DNA of 64,000 nucleotides, taken from the NCBI RefSeq assembly GCF_022809095.1, contig NZ_JALAZE010000002.1, positions 581,755 through 645,754 on the forward strand. Reading direction: 5' to 3'. Positions within the stretch are counted from its first letter, which is position 1. Every line of letters begins with the position of its first letter. This document shows, piece after piece, positions 18,430 through 28,384 of the stretch. A model generated the notes under the pieces. It searched no databases. It saw only the letters and a program-made list of their open reading frames with translations, and had not been told where the DNA came from. The position numbers were made by a program, and so were the translations under genes. Origin of the DNA: Bacillus kexueae. GTDB taxonomy: Bacteria > Bacillota > Bacilli > Bacillales > Aeribacillaceae.

Positions 18430-18951
18430 ATGAAAAAAAATCGGCTCATCATACGAACGGTTATTTTATCCTTATTACTTGCTGCCCTTGGATATACGTT
18501 ATATTCTAACTTTTTTGTAAGTAAAGAGAAAGTACAAGTGGGTTCAGTTGCACCAGACTTCGTATTGAAAAGCTTGGATGGTGAATCCATTCAACTTTCA
18601 GATTTTGAGGGAAAAGGAGTATTCCTAAATTTTTGGGGAACGTGGTGCGAACCGTGTAAGCGTGAAATGCCTTATATGGAAAGGCAGTATCAGTATTACA
18701 AGGAACAAGGGGTAGAAATCATAGCCATTAATGTTGCTGAATCGAACTTAGCTGTTGAAAATTTCGTGAATCAACACGGGCTTTCCTTCCCCGTAGTGTT
18801 AGATAAAAACATGGAAGTATTAAACGCATACGGAGTAGATCCGTTACCTACCACTTTTTTAATCAATCCTGATGGTGAGGTTATTGATATTATTACAGGG
18901 CAGATGACGGAGCGTAACATACGGGATTATATGGAATTAATCAAACCTTGA
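18430..18951 (+). CDS. resA: Thiol-disulfide oxidoreductase ResA
   Basis: 173 residues, membrane-anchored thioredoxin-like protein facing outside; reduces the CxxC of apocytochrome c before heme attachment. One TM helix (residues ~7-26) is followed by the fold with the WCEPC active site at C73/C76, whose glutamate is characteristic of ResA, and a cis-proline in [19 protein letters not shown] is ideal. First gene of resABCDE. Confidence 0.96.
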   Translation: MKKNRLIIRTVILSLLLAALGYTLYSNFFVSKEKVQVGSVAPDFVLKSLDGESIQLSDFEGKGVFLNFWGTWCEPCKREMPYMERQYQYYKEQGVEIIAINVAESNLAVENFVNQHGLSFPVVLDKNMEVLNAYGVDPLPTTFLINPDGEVIDIITGQMTERNIRDYMELIKP

Positions 18952-18967
18952 ACAGGGAGTTTTCAAC

Positions 18968-20599
18968 ATGGAAGAAATTAAATGTGAATGTGGTCATGTA
19001 AACCCTCATGGAACGGTTATTTGTGAAAGCTGTGGTCGGTCGATTGGCGAAGAAATAGAAAAGAGTCGTCCGTTGATTGACATGCGCTATGATGGTAGTG
19101 CAAGACGTTCACAAACGCATAATAAAACAGTAATCGATAAAATCTGGAACTTTTTTTCATCCGTTAAAGTTGGAGTTTCATTAATTGTTATTACATTAAT
19201 TGCATCAGCAATTGGGACAATCTTTCCACAAGAGATGTATATTCCTCCGAACGTGCGCCCAGAAGATTTTTATCAAGATGAATACGGCGTCTTAGGGCAA
19301 ATCTATTATGCGCTTGGATTTCACAATTTGTACGGTTCATGGTGGTATATGATCCTTGTGGCGTCCATTGGCGTCTCGCTAGTTATTTGTAGTTTGGACC
19401 GCGTGATTCCACTTTACCGTGCATTGAAGAAGCAAGGAGTTACAAGACACGTTTCTTTTATGAAACGTCAGCGGTTATATAGCTTATCTTCCGTTGGGAA
19501 TGCATCTGAAACAGTGTCAATGGTACGAGAAAAACTTGAAGAAAAACGATATCATGTTCGTACTGAAAATGGAAATGTGTTGGCTGAAAAAAATCGTTTC
19601 TCTCGTTGGGGGCCTTATGTAAACCATATCGGTCTCATCATTTTCTTATTTGGTGTCATGTTGCGATACGTCCCAGGGATGTACGTCGATGAAGTATTAT
19701 GGTTACGAGAAGGGGAAACGAGAGAAATTCCTGGTACGGAAGGAAAATACTATTTAGAAAATCACCAATTTATTTATGAAACGTATTCAAAGGAAAAAGA
19801 AAAGGAAGTGTTTCAGGAAGCGATTTCACGTGTAGGAGACGGAATGGTAGCGAAAAACTATCAAACCAATGTTACACTTTATGAAAAGCCTGAAGAAACA
19901 TTACCTGGAGCCGAAGCTCAATTAGATAAAGTAAAGGACGAAGAAATACGGGTAAACGAACCGTTAAAATTTGAGTCATTTGCTGTTTATCAAGTAGATT
20001 ACCGCCTTAATGAGCTAAATGAAATGACGTTTGAGCTAATTGAGAAGGAATCGGGGAAGAGTTTTGGTAATGTGACAATTAATCTTCTTGATCCTGAAAA
20101 AGAGTATGATTTAGGGAATGGTTACAAAGTAGAGATTGCTAGTTATTTACCTGATTTTTATTTCAATTCGGCAGGTGAACCAGATACACGTACGCGAGTA
20201 CCGAATAATCCTGCATTCGTATTTAATATGATCACCCCTGAAACGCCTGATGGTGAAACGAGTTTTGTAGCGATTCAACAAACAATTGAGCCAAACGGCG
20301 ACAATCAGTTTAAGATGAAGTTTGTAGACGTAAAAACGATTAATGTAACGGGTTTAACAGTTCGAAAAGACTTAACATTATGGATATTAGGTCTCGGTGG
20401 AGCAATCTTTATGATTGGACTCATTCAAGGTTCATATTGGCACCATCGTCGAATTTGGATCCGTGTAGATGAAAATAATGTTCATTTAGCAGGTCATACA
20501 AATAAAAATTGGTATGGATTAAAACATGAAATGGAATACGTTATTCAAAATACGGATTTAGAAAAGCCCGTCGATCAAAAGCAGTTGAGTGAAACCTAA
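18968..20599 (+). CDS. resB: Cytochrome c biogenesis protein ResB
   Basis: 543-residue System II (Ccs1/ResB) membrane protein acting with ResC in heme delivery to cytochrome c. Four TM segments are visible: near residue 65, after GSWWYM, around NHIGLIIFLFGVM, and LWILGLGGAIFMIGL near residue 470; a large external domain lies before the last. The N-terminus carries a zinc-ribbon-like CECGHVNPHGTVICESCG, also present in B. subtilis ResB. RBS AGGGAG. Confidence 0.95.
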   Translation: MEEIKCECGHVNPHGTVICESCGRSIGEEIEKSRPLIDMRYDGSARRSQTHNKTVIDKIWNFFSSVKVGVSLIVITLIASAIGTIFPQEMYIPPNVRPEDFYQDEYGVLGQIYYALGFHNLYGSWWYMILVASIGVSLVICSLDRVIPLYRALKKQGVTRHVSFMKRQRLYSLSSVGNASETVSMVREKLEEKRYHVRTENGNVLAEKNRFSRWGPYVNHIGLIIFLFGVMLRYVPGMYVDEVLWLREGETREIPGTEGKYYLENHQFIYETYSKEKEKEVFQEAISRVGDGMVAKNYQTNVTLYEKPEETLPGAEAQLDKVKDEEIRVNEPLKFESFAVYQVDYRLNELNEMTFELIEKESGKSFGNVTINLLDPEKEYDLGNGYKVEIASYLPDFYFNSAGEPDTRTRVPNNPAFVFNMITPETPDGETSFVAIQQTIEPNGDNQFKMKFVDVKTINVTGLTVRKDLTLWILGLGGAIFMIGLIQGSYWHHRRIWIRVDENNVHLAGHTNKNWYGLKHEMEYVIQNTDLEKPVDQKQLSET

Positions 20600-20617
20600 C
20601 AAATAGGAGGGAATGAC

Positions 20618-21793
20618 GTGGCACAGTTAAGCAGTAATTTATTGTATATTGCCTTTTTTATGTACTTAATTGGCACATTTTTATTTGCCGGAGCAATTCG
20701 GGATAAGCGTAAGCAAGATGATAAGAAAAATAAGTGGGCTCAAGCTGGACTAGTTGTGACTATTATCGGTTTTATTACACAACTCGGATATTTTATCACG
20801 CGTTGGATTGCAGCTGGACATGCTCCAGTTAGTAACTTGTTCGAGTTCACAACATTCTTTGGAATGATGTTAGTTGGAGCATTTATCATTATTTATTTCA
20901 TTTATAAAACAGCTCCTCTCGGTGTTTTCACGTTGCCGATTGCCCTGTTGTTAATCGCTTATGCGAGTATGTTTCCAACTGAAATTAGTCCATTAATTCC
21001 TTCGCTTCAAAGCGATTGGCTGAAAATTCATGTCACAACAGCGGCTGCAGGACAAGCTATTCTTGCTGTAAGTTTTGTAGCGGGAGTCCTATATTTAGTA
21101 AAAGTTGTTGATCACACCAAACCGTCAAAAAAGACGTTTTGGTTAGAAGCCATTATGTTTGTCTTAGTTACGACTTTAGCATTTATCATCGTATCAACTA
21201 CATTTAGATCGATGGGATACGAGGCCATTTACAAATGGATTGATAAAGATGGAGTCGAAAGTGAAATGGTTTATTCACTTCCATCTTTAGTAGGACCCAA
21301 TGAAGGGGAGCTACTAACAGAAGGTAAATTTGAAGCTTTTGTTGAAATGCCAGCTATTATATCTGCTCGGAAGCTAAATACGGTCATTTGGTCAACGCTT
21401 GTTGGGATTTTCCTTTATGGAATCATTCGTCTAATCCTACGAAAACGAATTTCGGAAGCGTTACAGCCACTTGTGAAAAACATCAATCTAGATGTTGTAG
21501 ATGAAATAGGCTATCGTTCAGTAGCGATAGGATTCCCGGTGTTTACGTTAGGTGCCCTAATTTTCGCAATGATTTGGGCACAAATCGCGTGGACGCGCTT
21601 CTGGGGATGGGACCCGAAAGAAGTTTGGGCTCTTATTACTTGGTTGTTTTACGCTGCATATTTACACTTACGACTTTCAAGAGGATGGCATGGTGAGCGC
21701 TCCGCTTGGCTAGCTGTCATTGGCTTTGCTATCATTATGTTCAACTTGATTTTTGTAAACTTAGTGATTGCAGGTTTACACTCTTACGCATAA
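20618..21793 (+). CDS. resC: Cytochrome c biogenesis protein ResC
   Basis: 391-residue polytopic CcsA-type heme handling protein. The tryptophan-rich heme motif [16 protein letters not shown] lies near residue 328, with conserved histidines flanking ([22 protein letters not shown]). It forms the System II synthase with ResB. Start is GTG at 20618 behind AGGAGGGAATGAC; the length equals that of B. subtilis ResC. Confidence 0.95.
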   Translation: MAQLSSNLLYIAFFMYLIGTFLFAGAIRDKRKQDDKKNKWAQAGLVVTIIGFITQLGYFITRWIAAGHAPVSNLFEFTTFFGMMLVGAFIIIYFIYKTAPLGVFTLPIALLLIAYASMFPTEISPLIPSLQSDWLKIHVTTAAAGQAILAVSFVAGVLYLVKVVDHTKPSKKTFWLEAIMFVLVTTLAFIIVSTTFRSMGYEAIYKWIDKDGVESEMVYSLPSLVGPNEGELLTEGKFEAFVEMPAIISARKLNTVIWSTLVGIFLYGIIRLILRKRISEALQPLVKNINLDVVDEIGYRSVAIGFPVFTLGALIFAMIWAQIAWTRFWGWDPKEVWALITWLFYAAYLHLRLSRGWHGERSAWLAVIGFAIIMFNLIFVNLVIAGLHSYA

Positions 21794-21835
21794 TGAATAA
21801 AGGGTAATAAAAGGATAAGGGAATAGAATGAAGGT

Positions 21836-21881
21836 GGGTGCTAGTAGACAGTATAATCGTCTCTCTAGACACCCTCTTTTC
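21836..21881 (+). other. Strong hairpin between resC and resD
   Basis: GGGTG-CTAG-T-AGAC (from 21836) pairs with GTCT-CT-CTAG-A-CACCC (to 21874), followed by TCTTTTC. It resembles a leaky terminator or RNA processing stem in the 121-base gap between the biogenesis genes and the two-component regulator. No convincing -10/-35 pair was identified around it. Confidence 0.6.
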
Positions 21882-21914
21882 AAAAGGAAAGACTTAGACT
21901 GGGAGGTTTTTAAT

Positions 21915-22637
21915 ATGGAAGAATTACGTGAAGCAAAAATTTTAGTCGTGGACGATGAAGAGAGAATTCGTCGCTTATTACGCATGTATCTTGAAAGAGA
22001 AAATTACATCATTGATGAAGCGGAAAATGGTGATGAAGCGCTAGAATTCGCTTTGAGCCAAGATTATGATCTCATCGTATTAGATATTATGATGCCGGGA
22101 ATTGATGGTGTAGAAGTGTGTCGACTCTTACGTGAGAAAAAAGCGACACCGATTATTATGCTGACAGCGAAGGGAGAAGAGGCAAATCGTGTACAAGGAC
22201 TAGAAGCTGGAGCCGATGACTACATAGTAAAACCATTTAGTCCACGAGAAGTAGTACTTCGCGTAAAAGCCATCTTAAGACGTTCTTCTCCAACAACTTA
22301 TTTAAAAACGGACACTACGACGAAAAATGTTATTGTATTTCCACATTTAACGATTGACCATGACGCTCACCGGGTAACGGCAGATGGAGTTGAAGTTAAC
22401 TTAACACCGAAAGAGTATGAACTTTTATATTTCTTAGCGAAGACACCTGATAAAGTGTACGACAGGGAAAAGCTATTAAAAGAAGTATGGCAGTATGAGT
22501 TCTTCGGTGATTTACGTACCGTTGATACACATGTTAAACGTCTGCGTGAAAAGTTGAATAAAGTATCAAAAGAAGCAGCCAAAATGATTGTGACTGTATG
22601 GGGAGTAGGTTACAAGTTCGAGGTTGTGGGTGAATGA
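21915..22637 (+). CDS. resD: Response regulator ResD
   Basis: 240 residues, OmpR-type regulator of aerobic and anaerobic respiration genes. Receiver domain: DD at 13-14, phospho-acceptor D57 in VLDIMMPG, K in the IVKPFSP loop. The C-terminal winged helix includes [13 protein letters not shown] and [20 protein letters not shown] 21915 has GGGAGG upstream; a longer in-frame start at 21828 runs through the hairpin and is unlikely. Its end overlaps resE by 4 bases. Confidence 0.96.
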   Translation: MEELREAKILVVDDEERIRRLLRMYLERENYIIDEAENGDEALEFALSQDYDLIVLDIMMPGIDGVEVCRLLREKKATPIIMLTAKGEEANRVQGLEAGADDYIVKPFSPREVVLRVKAILRRSSPTTYLKTDTTTKNVIVFPHLTIDHDAHRVTADGVEVNLTPKEYELLYFLAKTPDKVYDREKLLKEVWQYEFFGDLRTVDTHVKRLREKLNKVSKEAAKMIVTVWGVGYKFEVVGE

Positions 22638-24409
22638 TGTTTTGGCGGAGTGTTGTAGGGAAGCTTTGGTCTACAATTTTGCTTCTCGTATCATTCGTAT
22701 TATTGATTCTAACCGTCCTTTTATTGCAATTCATGCAAAATTATCATATTGAAGCCGCTAAAAACGAACTGAATACGTTGGCGAGTAAGATTTCCCTTAT
22801 TTTAGAAAGTCATGATGACCAACAATTAGCTCGGTCTATCGCACAGGAACTATCAGATGAACAAACGAATGTATTAATCGTTGAAAATGAACAAAATTAT
22901 TGGAAGTCTCCTGTAGTAAGTGAGCTAGCGCCTTCTTTCTCATTGGAGGAAATATTAGAACATGATGAACTACATAATGCGTTTAAAAATAATGAAGAAA
23001 TCAGTGTTGTATTAACTGCTCAATCATCTGTCCTTACGGAAAAAGAAGAAAACGAAATGATTATCGTAGGTTCTCCTTTCAAATTAAATGGAGAGCATGG
23101 TTATGTGTTTGTAGCTCGTTCGTTATTAGTAATAAACGAAACGACGAAGCAAACAACCCAATATATTTTATTGGCAGCTGGAATTGCAATTATTTTAACG
23201 ACCATTTTTGCTTTCTTTTTATCAACGAGAATTACTTATCCGCTTCGAAAAATGAGAGAAGTAGCAATGGAGTTAGCAAATGGTAAATTTAATACGAAAG
23301 TTCCGAAATTAACTCATGACGAGATTGGGGAATTGGCGGTTGCGTTTAACCAGATGGGAAAGCAAGTTCAATTCCATATGAATGCGCTCCGACAAGAGAA
23401 GGAACAATTAGCAAATATACTAAGTAGTATGGCGGATGGTGTAATTACACTGAACATAGATGGAACAATTTTAGTGACGAATCCTCCAGCTGAACGATTT
23501 TTACAAGCATGGTACTATGAGCAGGAGATGAAAGTCGAAAAAGGCGAGGAACTCCCTCCAGAAGTTCGTGAACTGTTTCAGCAAGTTGTTTCTACTCAAC
23601 GAGAGCAAATTACTGAAGTTCAAGTGCAAGGGCGAACGTGGGTAGTGATCATGAGCTCTTTATATAATCAAGCAAATGTGCGAGGAGCGGTCGTGGTTTT
23701 ACGAGATATGACGGAAGAAAGACGACTAGACAAGTTGCGAAAAGATTTTATCGCAAATGTCTCGCACGAGCTAAGAACGCCAATTTCAATGCTACAAGGA
23801 TATAGTGAAGCGATATTAGACGATATACCGACGAGCGATGAAGAGCGGAAAGAAATCGTTCAAGTAATTTACGACGAGTCCTTGCGTATGGGGCGATTAG
23901 TAAATGATTTACTCGACCTTGCTAGAATGGAAGCTGGACACATTTCTTTAAATTATGAATCCCTTTCCTTACAACCTTTTATTGAAAAAGTGATTCGAAA
24001 GTTTTATAAACCGGCAAAAGAGAAAAATATTGACCTTTCTGTTACTTGGGAAAATGAAGTAAAAGAAGCTCATTTTGACCCAGATCGTATTGAGCAGGTG
24101 TTAACGAATTTAATTGATAATGCTTTGCGCCATACGAACAGCGGAGGTTTCGTAAAATTGACGATACAAAAAACGGAAACAGGCTTGAAAATGGATGTTC
24201 AAGATAGTGGAAGCGGAATTCGTGAGGAAGATTTACCATTTGTTTTTGAACGTTTTTATAAAGCTGATAAAGCCCGAACTCGTGGACGGTCTGGGACAGG
24301 TTTAGGACTGGCAATTGCCAAAAATATTGTTGACGCTCATAACGGAAATATTCATGTCCATAGTAAATTAAATGAGGGAACAACGTTTAGCATCTATTTA
24401 CCTTCTTAG
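22634..24409 (+). CDS. resE: Sensor histidine kinase ResE
   Basis: 591 residues. TM1 at ~8-30, an extracellular sensor of ~140 residues, TM2 near 175-195, HAMP ([20 protein letters not shown]), a PAS domain ([16 protein letters not shown]), then HisKA with [16 protein letters not shown] and an ATPase domain with N (LIDNALRHT), G1 (DSGSGI), F and G2 (GTGLGLAI) boxes. It phosphorylates ResD in response to oxygen/NO and redox state. ATGATG at 22634 overlaps the resD stop. Confidence 0.96.
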   Translation: MMFWRSVVGKLWSTILLLVSFVLLILTVLLLQFMQNYHIEAAKNELNTLASKISLILESHDDQQLARSIAQELSDEQTNVLIVENEQNYWKSPVVSELAPSFSLEEILEHDELHNAFKNNEEISVVLTAQSSVLTEKEENEMIIVGSPFKLNGEHGYVFVARSLLVINETTKQTTQYILLAAGIAIILTTIFAFFLSTRITYPLRKMREVAMELANGKFNTKVPKLTHDEIGELAVAFNQMGKQVQFHMNALRQEKEQLANILSSMADGVITLNIDGTILVTNPPAERFLQAWYYEQEMKVEKGEELPPEVRELFQQVVSTQREQITEVQVQGRTWVVIMSSLYNQANVRGAVVVLRDMTEERRLDKLRKDFIANVSHELRTPISMLQGYSEAILDDIPTSDEERKEIVQVIYDESLRMGRLVNDLLDLARMEAGHISLNYESLSLQPFIEKVIRKFYKPAKEKNIDLSVTWENEVKEAHFDPDRIEQVLTNLIDNALRHTNSGGFVKLTIQKTETGLKMDVQDSGSGIREEDLPFVFERFYKADKARTRGRSGTGLGLAIAKNIVDAHNGNIHVHSKLNEGTTFSIYLPS

Positions 24410-24445
24410 AAGGTTTCGATTAAAATAGTAAAAGGGAGGGATTGG

Positions 24446-25021
24446 ATGAATATTTATACAAAAACGGGTGACAAAGGGAAAACGAGTATTATTGGTGGCA
24501 GAGTTGATAAAGACGATCTTCGAGTACAAGCATATGGAACAATCGATGAGTTAAATGCTTTTATTGGCTTAGCCATGACAAGATTGACAGAAGATCATTA
24601 TCATGATATTTATAATGAGTTAGAAAAAATTCAGCACGAACTTTTTGATTGTGGAGGCGATTTAGCCGTTGTTTTTGAAAAACAAAAGAACCCATTTAAA
24701 ACAACGGAGGACATGATTACTTTTTTAGAAGAGAGAATCGATGAATATGTAGAAGAAGCACCGCCTTTACAACGATTTATCTTACCAGGGGGAACTGAAG
24801 CAGCTAGCTACATACATGTGGCAAGAACGATAGCACGTCGAGTAGAAAGACAAATTGTTTCCTTACAAAAAGTAGAGAAAATACATGAACCGGTTCTGAA
24901 GTACATGAATCGATTATCAGATTATTTATTTGCTCTCGCCCGAGTTATAAATTACAGAGCTGGTAAAAAAGATATAGAATATGAAAGAAGTGCGATTGTT
25001 TTTCGTACAAAAAAACAATAG
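24446..25021 (+). CDS. yvqK: Cob(I)alamin adenosyltransferase, PduO type
   Basis: 191-residue enzyme making adenosylcobalamin from cob(I)alamin and ATP. Family motifs: IYTKTGDKGKTSIIGG (ATP binding), YGTIDELNAFIG, FDCGGDLA, FILPGGTEAASYIHVART with R needed for catalysis, and YMNRLSDYLFALAR. RBS AAAGGGAGG. A short GGGTC/GGCCC hairpin plus T's follows the stop. No cobalamin genes or riboswitch are near; in B. subtilis the homologue lies elsewhere. Confidence 0.93.
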   Translation: MNIYTKTGDKGKTSIIGGRVDKDDLRVQAYGTIDELNAFIGLAMTRLTEDHYHDIYNELEKIQHELFDCGGDLAVVFEKQKNPFKTTEDMITFLEERIDEYVEEAPPLQRFILPGGTEAASYIHVARTIARRVERQIVSLQKVEKIHEPVLKYMNRLSDYLFALARVINYRAGKKDIEYERSAIVFRTKKQ

Positions 25022-25146
25022 GGTCACATAGTTGGCCCTTTCTTTTATGGGAAAGTATATGTAGGACTGATTCACAGTTTGGTATTACGTGCAGGAGACT
25101 TGTCTGTAAGGAAAATAAAGTGTTTAGCGAAATTTTTTTAAAAAAA

Positions 25147-25173
25147 TGTAACGAAACTTAACTCTCATTCGAC
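25147..25173 (+). promoter_or_regulatory. ECF-type autoregulatory promoter of sigX
   Basis: TGTAAC (25147-25152), 17-base spacer, CGAC (25170-25173), 26 bases before the sigX start. This fits the SigX promoter pattern (tGtAAC-N17-CGaC) and parallels B. subtilis, where sigX transcribes itself. Confidence 0.75.
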
Positions 25174-25198
25174 CATTATTTTGAACGGAGGGGCATGC

Positions 25199-25753
25199 AT
25201 GGAGGACGCTTTTCAGAAGCTTTATGAAAAGTATCACCAAGATCTTTTCCAATTTTTATTTTACTTAGTAAAAGATCAAAATACGGCTGAAGATTTAATT
25301 CAAGAGGTGTATATAAAAGTATTAAAATCGTATGATCGTTTTGAAGGGAGGAGCAGTGAGAAGACATGGCTGTTTTCCATTGCTCGACATGTAGCCATTG
25401 ATTATTTTCGAAAACAAAAAACGATTCGTCAACGCATTCTGGATAAGTTTGATTTCGATAAGGGGACGATTGTCGATCATTCGCCTCTTCCAGAAGAAGT
25501 ATCAATCAAGCGAGAAGAAATACAGTGGCTTTATAAAGCGCTCGATGCATGTAATGTCAATCAACGATCTGTTATAATCTTACGTTATCTAAAAGATATG
25601 TCGATCCAAGAGACCGCAGCTATTTTAGGATGGACAGAAAGTAAAGTGAAAACGACCGCACATCGCGCCATCAAGTTATTGCGAAATGAGATGGAACGGA
25701 TTAAAGACGAACAGGAGGTCGAGTCCAATGACCAAACACTATCGATGGAATGA
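25199..25753 (+). CDS. sigX: ECF RNA polymerase sigma factor SigX
   Basis: 184 residues with region 2 (YHQDLFQFLFYLVKDQNTAE, then DLIQEVYIKVL and the -10-recognising TWLFSIARHVAIDYFRK) and region 4 helix-turn-helix (SVIILRYLKDMSIQETAAIL, ESKVKTTAHRAIKLLR). In B. subtilis SigX controls cell-surface charge genes and resistance to cationic peptides. ATG 25199 follows GGAGGGG; the TTG at 25181 precedes the site. It overlaps rsiX by 26 bases. Confidence 0.95.
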   Translation: MEDAFQKLYEKYHQDLFQFLFYLVKDQNTAEDLIQEVYIKVLKSYDRFEGRSSEKTWLFSIARHVAIDYFRKQKTIRQRILDKFDFDKGTIVDHSPLPEEVSIKREEIQWLYKALDACNVNQRSVIILRYLKDMSIQETAAILGWTESKVKTTAHRAIKLLRNEMERIKDEQEVESNDQTLSME

Positions 25754-26852
25754 CGATAACATAAAGGAAATGTTGATGGAGTTGCCAGAAATGAAAGATA
25801 CACGTTCAAGAGATGAAGTTTGGCAGTCCATTCACCTGCATAAAAAGAAAAAAAGGAAACAATGGATCGTTCCTACAGTTGCGGCATTGGCCTCGCTCTT
25901 CTTCATTATTTCATTCGTGCAAAATCGTGATCAAAATCAAGATACCGCGCTTCAGTTTGATGAGGCATCATTGCTTGAGGAAAGTAGTGCCAAAGAAGAA
26001 GCATTAGACATGGCACCATTTTCGTCAGGGAAGGATTTAAATACGGTGATCGATGAAGAGCCCTTAGTTATTTATAATAATCAACAGCAAATTGTGACGA
26101 TTGGATTTTTAGAAAAGAATCGTAATGTCATTGTACCAATTAGCTTCATTGGGAACGATGTTGAACCAATTGAAAATCAGATGCAAGGTTTTTTGAATGA
26201 TTTTAACGGGGAAGTGTATGGATTTCAACCGAGCATCTTTCAAAGCATGGAAATAGAAAGTGTAAACGACACCGTAACTCTGGAGATTGATGAAGAAGAC
26301 TCAAGTCATTTACCTAAGGATCGGACGACCTTTCAAGAGTTAATGCGTGAAACATTTCGTTGGAAAAATTTTGATAAGATTAAACTTTATACAAATAATG
26401 AACCTGGAATTGAACTAAGTTCAGGAAAATTATTTGAAATTGAAATTGACAAACTGTTAAAGAAAGCTTACTTTCTTTTACCTTTGAATGAACGGTCTTT
26501 TTTAGTCCCAACTAAAAAATCGTACCAGTCTGTTGATGAAGCGTTTCACGCGATGAGAAACGGAGATGGTCAAGTAAATGATTCATTAATTCCAACCATC
26601 CTTCAGCCGTTTTTAATTGAAAAGGTTGAAAAAGACGGGAACTTATTAACGGTCTCATTTAAAAATGAGGAAAATTACGTAGATGAAAAAAGGGTTACAA
26701 TCATGATTGAAGCGATGCTTATGACGGCTAAAGAGTTTGGGTTTGAATATGTAGAATTTAAAGGTCTTGAAGATTTAATGATTCAAAAATATGATTTGCG
26801 TAATCCGATTGAAGTTCCTTATTCTCCTAATCCTTTATATGTTTATAACTAA
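25728..26852 (+). CDS. rsiX: Anti-sigma-X factor RsiX
   Basis: 374 residues; cytoplasmic N-terminal ~48 residues expected to hold SigX, one TM helix (IVPTVAALASLFFIISFV, about 46-64), then an extracellular domain of ~310 residues with GerMN-like features. The start ATG 25728 has an excellent AGGAGGT inside sigX. Co-transcribed with sigX and ending before a strong terminator. Identification rests on position, topology and C-terminal likeness to B. subtilis RsiX. Confidence 0.9.
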   Translation: MTKHYRWNDDNIKEMLMELPEMKDTRSRDEVWQSIHLHKKKKRKQWIVPTVAALASLFFIISFVQNRDQNQDTALQFDEASLLEESSAKEEALDMAPFSSGKDLNTVIDEEPLVIYNNQQQIVTIGFLEKNRNVIVPISFIGNDVEPIENQMQGFLNDFNGEVYGFQPSIFQSMEIESVNDTVTLEIDEEDSSHLPKDRTTFQELMRETFRWKNFDKIKLYTNNEPGIELSSGKLFEIEIDKLLKKAYFLLPLNERSFLVPTKKSYQSVDEAFHAMRNGDGQVNDSLIPTILQPFLIEKVEKDGNLLTVSFKNEENYVDEKRVTIMIEAMLMTAKEFGFEYVEFKGLEDLMIQKYDLRNPIEVPYSPNPLYVYN

Positions 26853-26890
26853 ATTAATGGATTACGTCAGCTCGAGAGGATTCTTAAATG

Positions 26891-26933
26891 AAACAAGTGG
26901 AGAAAGACAACTCGTCTTTCTCCACTTGTTTTT
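26891..26933 (+). terminator. Terminator of sigX-rsiX
   Basis: Perfect 18-bp stem AAACAAGTGGAGAAAGAC / GTCTTTCTCCACTTGTTT around AACTC, then TT. Confidence 0.93.
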
Positions 26934-27031
26934 GAATGGAAGTTGCTGGCGACCCTTTAGGGAATAGTGCTTGTAAAAAACGAAGACGAATTTGAGATTT
27001 CTGGAGGTTGTTAAGAAAAGTGGGGGCAACT

Positions 27032-27129
27032 GCCTAGCGTTTTACAAACGGAAGAATCTACCGTACTGAGTTAGTGAAGATACTTTGAAGGAATCGAGCA
27101 GATATTGATTTAAAGTCCGTACGCTAGGC
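27032..27129 (-). repeat. Intergenic element bounded by GCCTAGCG inverted repeat
   Basis: GCCTAGCG (27032-27039) and CGCTAGGC (27122-27129) bracket ~82 bases without an ORF, in the 499-base gap between rsiX and the M23 gene. Read on the minus strand it begins TAGCGCCTAGCGTACGGAC, which I recall as part of a repeat common in Bacillaceae chromosomes. It is single-copy here, so its repeat nature is not shown by this window. Nothing else but the rsiX terminator is recognisable in the gap. Confidence 0.4.
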
Positions 27130-27351
27130 GCTAGTAGCTAGTACTGACAGGTCGTACCGGGTAAAATGATTGTCTGGAGCTTCTTGTTGCATAAAAGAAC
27201 CAATGTAGTTATCAAGTTTCATTGTTTAGTTTGTAAACATAATTTCCTATTTTTTATCAACTACGTATGAAAACTCAGATGGATTCCCAAACTATTGTTA
27301 AGTATGCCTTTGAAATGGGGTAGAAAGGCACTGTTTGGGAGGAAGATTGGA

Positions 27352-28011
27352 ATGAAAAGACATTACATGACGGTTAGCTTATTATGGTTGATTGTAAGCT
27401 TACTTTGTTCAGAAGACCATGCTAGGGCGGAGGAAAATTTACAAAAACTAATGGAAGACTGGGTTATACCAGTTGAAGGAACAATTACAGATAAATTTGG
27501 AACAAGGAATGGGAAACATAAAGGAATTGATATTGGTGCAAATATCGGCGCAGACGTGCGAGTTGTCGATAACGGTGTCGTATCAAAATCGTACTATTCA
27601 GATACATACGGACATGTCGTATTTGTTAAACATCCTTCTGGAATTGAAACCGTTTATGCACATCTTCATGAAAGGTTAGTTGCTTCTGGTGACGATGTGA
27701 ATAAGGGAGAAGTAATCGGTACAGTTGGAAGCACAGGCGTTTCAACTGGACCACATTTACACTTTGAAGCTCATGTTGGTGAGTGGACATATAGTAAAGA
27801 AAATGCGTTCGACCCGTTATTCGCATTTGATAATTCTTTTGATGAAGGAATTGAAGTGGCAAATCAAGCGAAAGTTGTAATTGTAAAACAAGGGGATACT
27901 TTATGGGGAATATCGCAGCAGTTTGGTGTGACTGTTGAAAGGATTCAACAATGGAATGGATTATCGACGACTACAATTTATCCGAATCAAGAAATCATCA
28001 TCTATACATAG
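27352..28011 (+). CDS. Secreted M23 peptidase with C-terminal LysM domain
   Basis: 219 residues: signal peptide (1-26, cut after HARA), M23 zinc endopeptidase (~45-150) with HKGID metal ligands, YAHLHE and the GPHLHFE motif, then a LysM peptidoglycan-binding domain (~170-218, VKQGDTLWGISQQFGVTVER). It should cleave peptidoglycan cross-bridges or stem peptides. ATG 27352 lies 8 bases after GGGAGGA; an upstream reading to 27295 would bury the signal peptide. Stands alone downstream of sigX-rsiX. All catalytic residues appear intact. Confidence 0.88.
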   Translation: MKRHYMTVSLLWLIVSLLCSEDHARAEENLQKLMEDWVIPVEGTITDKFGTRNGKHKGIDIGANIGADVRVVDNGVVSKSYYSDTYGHVVFVKHPSGIETVYAHLHERLVASGDDVNKGEVIGTVGSTGVSTGPHLHFEAHVGEWTYSKENAFDPLFAFDNSFDEGIEVANQAKVVIVKQGDTLWGISQQFGVTVERIQQWNGLSTTTIYPNQEIIIYT

Positions 28012-28264
28012 GAAATTCTTCATAGCAAAGTATTGAAAAATGAAAGTTAAGCTGAGGAAAGGGCGAGACCCAAAAGCACATGCTGACACATGCTGAGGAA
28101 TCTCGACTTCTTCGAGTGGCTAAGTGTTTAGTTTTGAATTCATTTTATAAGGAGTGTAAAAATCAATAATCAATACGAGCAACCGACAAAGGTGATTTTT
28201 TTGGAACAAAAACTTCGACATCTAACGGAAGAACTAATTGGTCTATGTTATACTCTTTATACAT

Positions 28265-28337
28265 AAGAAAACTCTCCTTTTGGTTGTGTTGTTGTGGTGA
28301 CTTCATTATACCAAAAAAGAGAGTTTTCTTTTTTTAT
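28265..28337 (+). repeat. Long inverted repeat with T tract (terminator or element remnant)
   Basis: AAGAAAACTCTC (28265-28276) pairs with GAGAGTTTTCTT (28319-28330), extended by TTTTGGT/ACCAAAA, loop of ~28 bases, then TTTTT. It lies 250 bases after the M23 gene. The open frame just before it (ending near 28266) is not recognised; the combination could be a remnant of a mobile element end. Direction of use is unclear. Confidence 0.5.
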
Positions 28338-28384
28338 TTGGCTGTTTTTGTAAAAAATGTTTCGATTTAGACATGAAATGGTTA

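Noticed and set aside
25176..25505. 109-codon minus-strand frame inside sigX
   Set aside because: Shadow of sigX; no ribosome site and no recognisable protein features.
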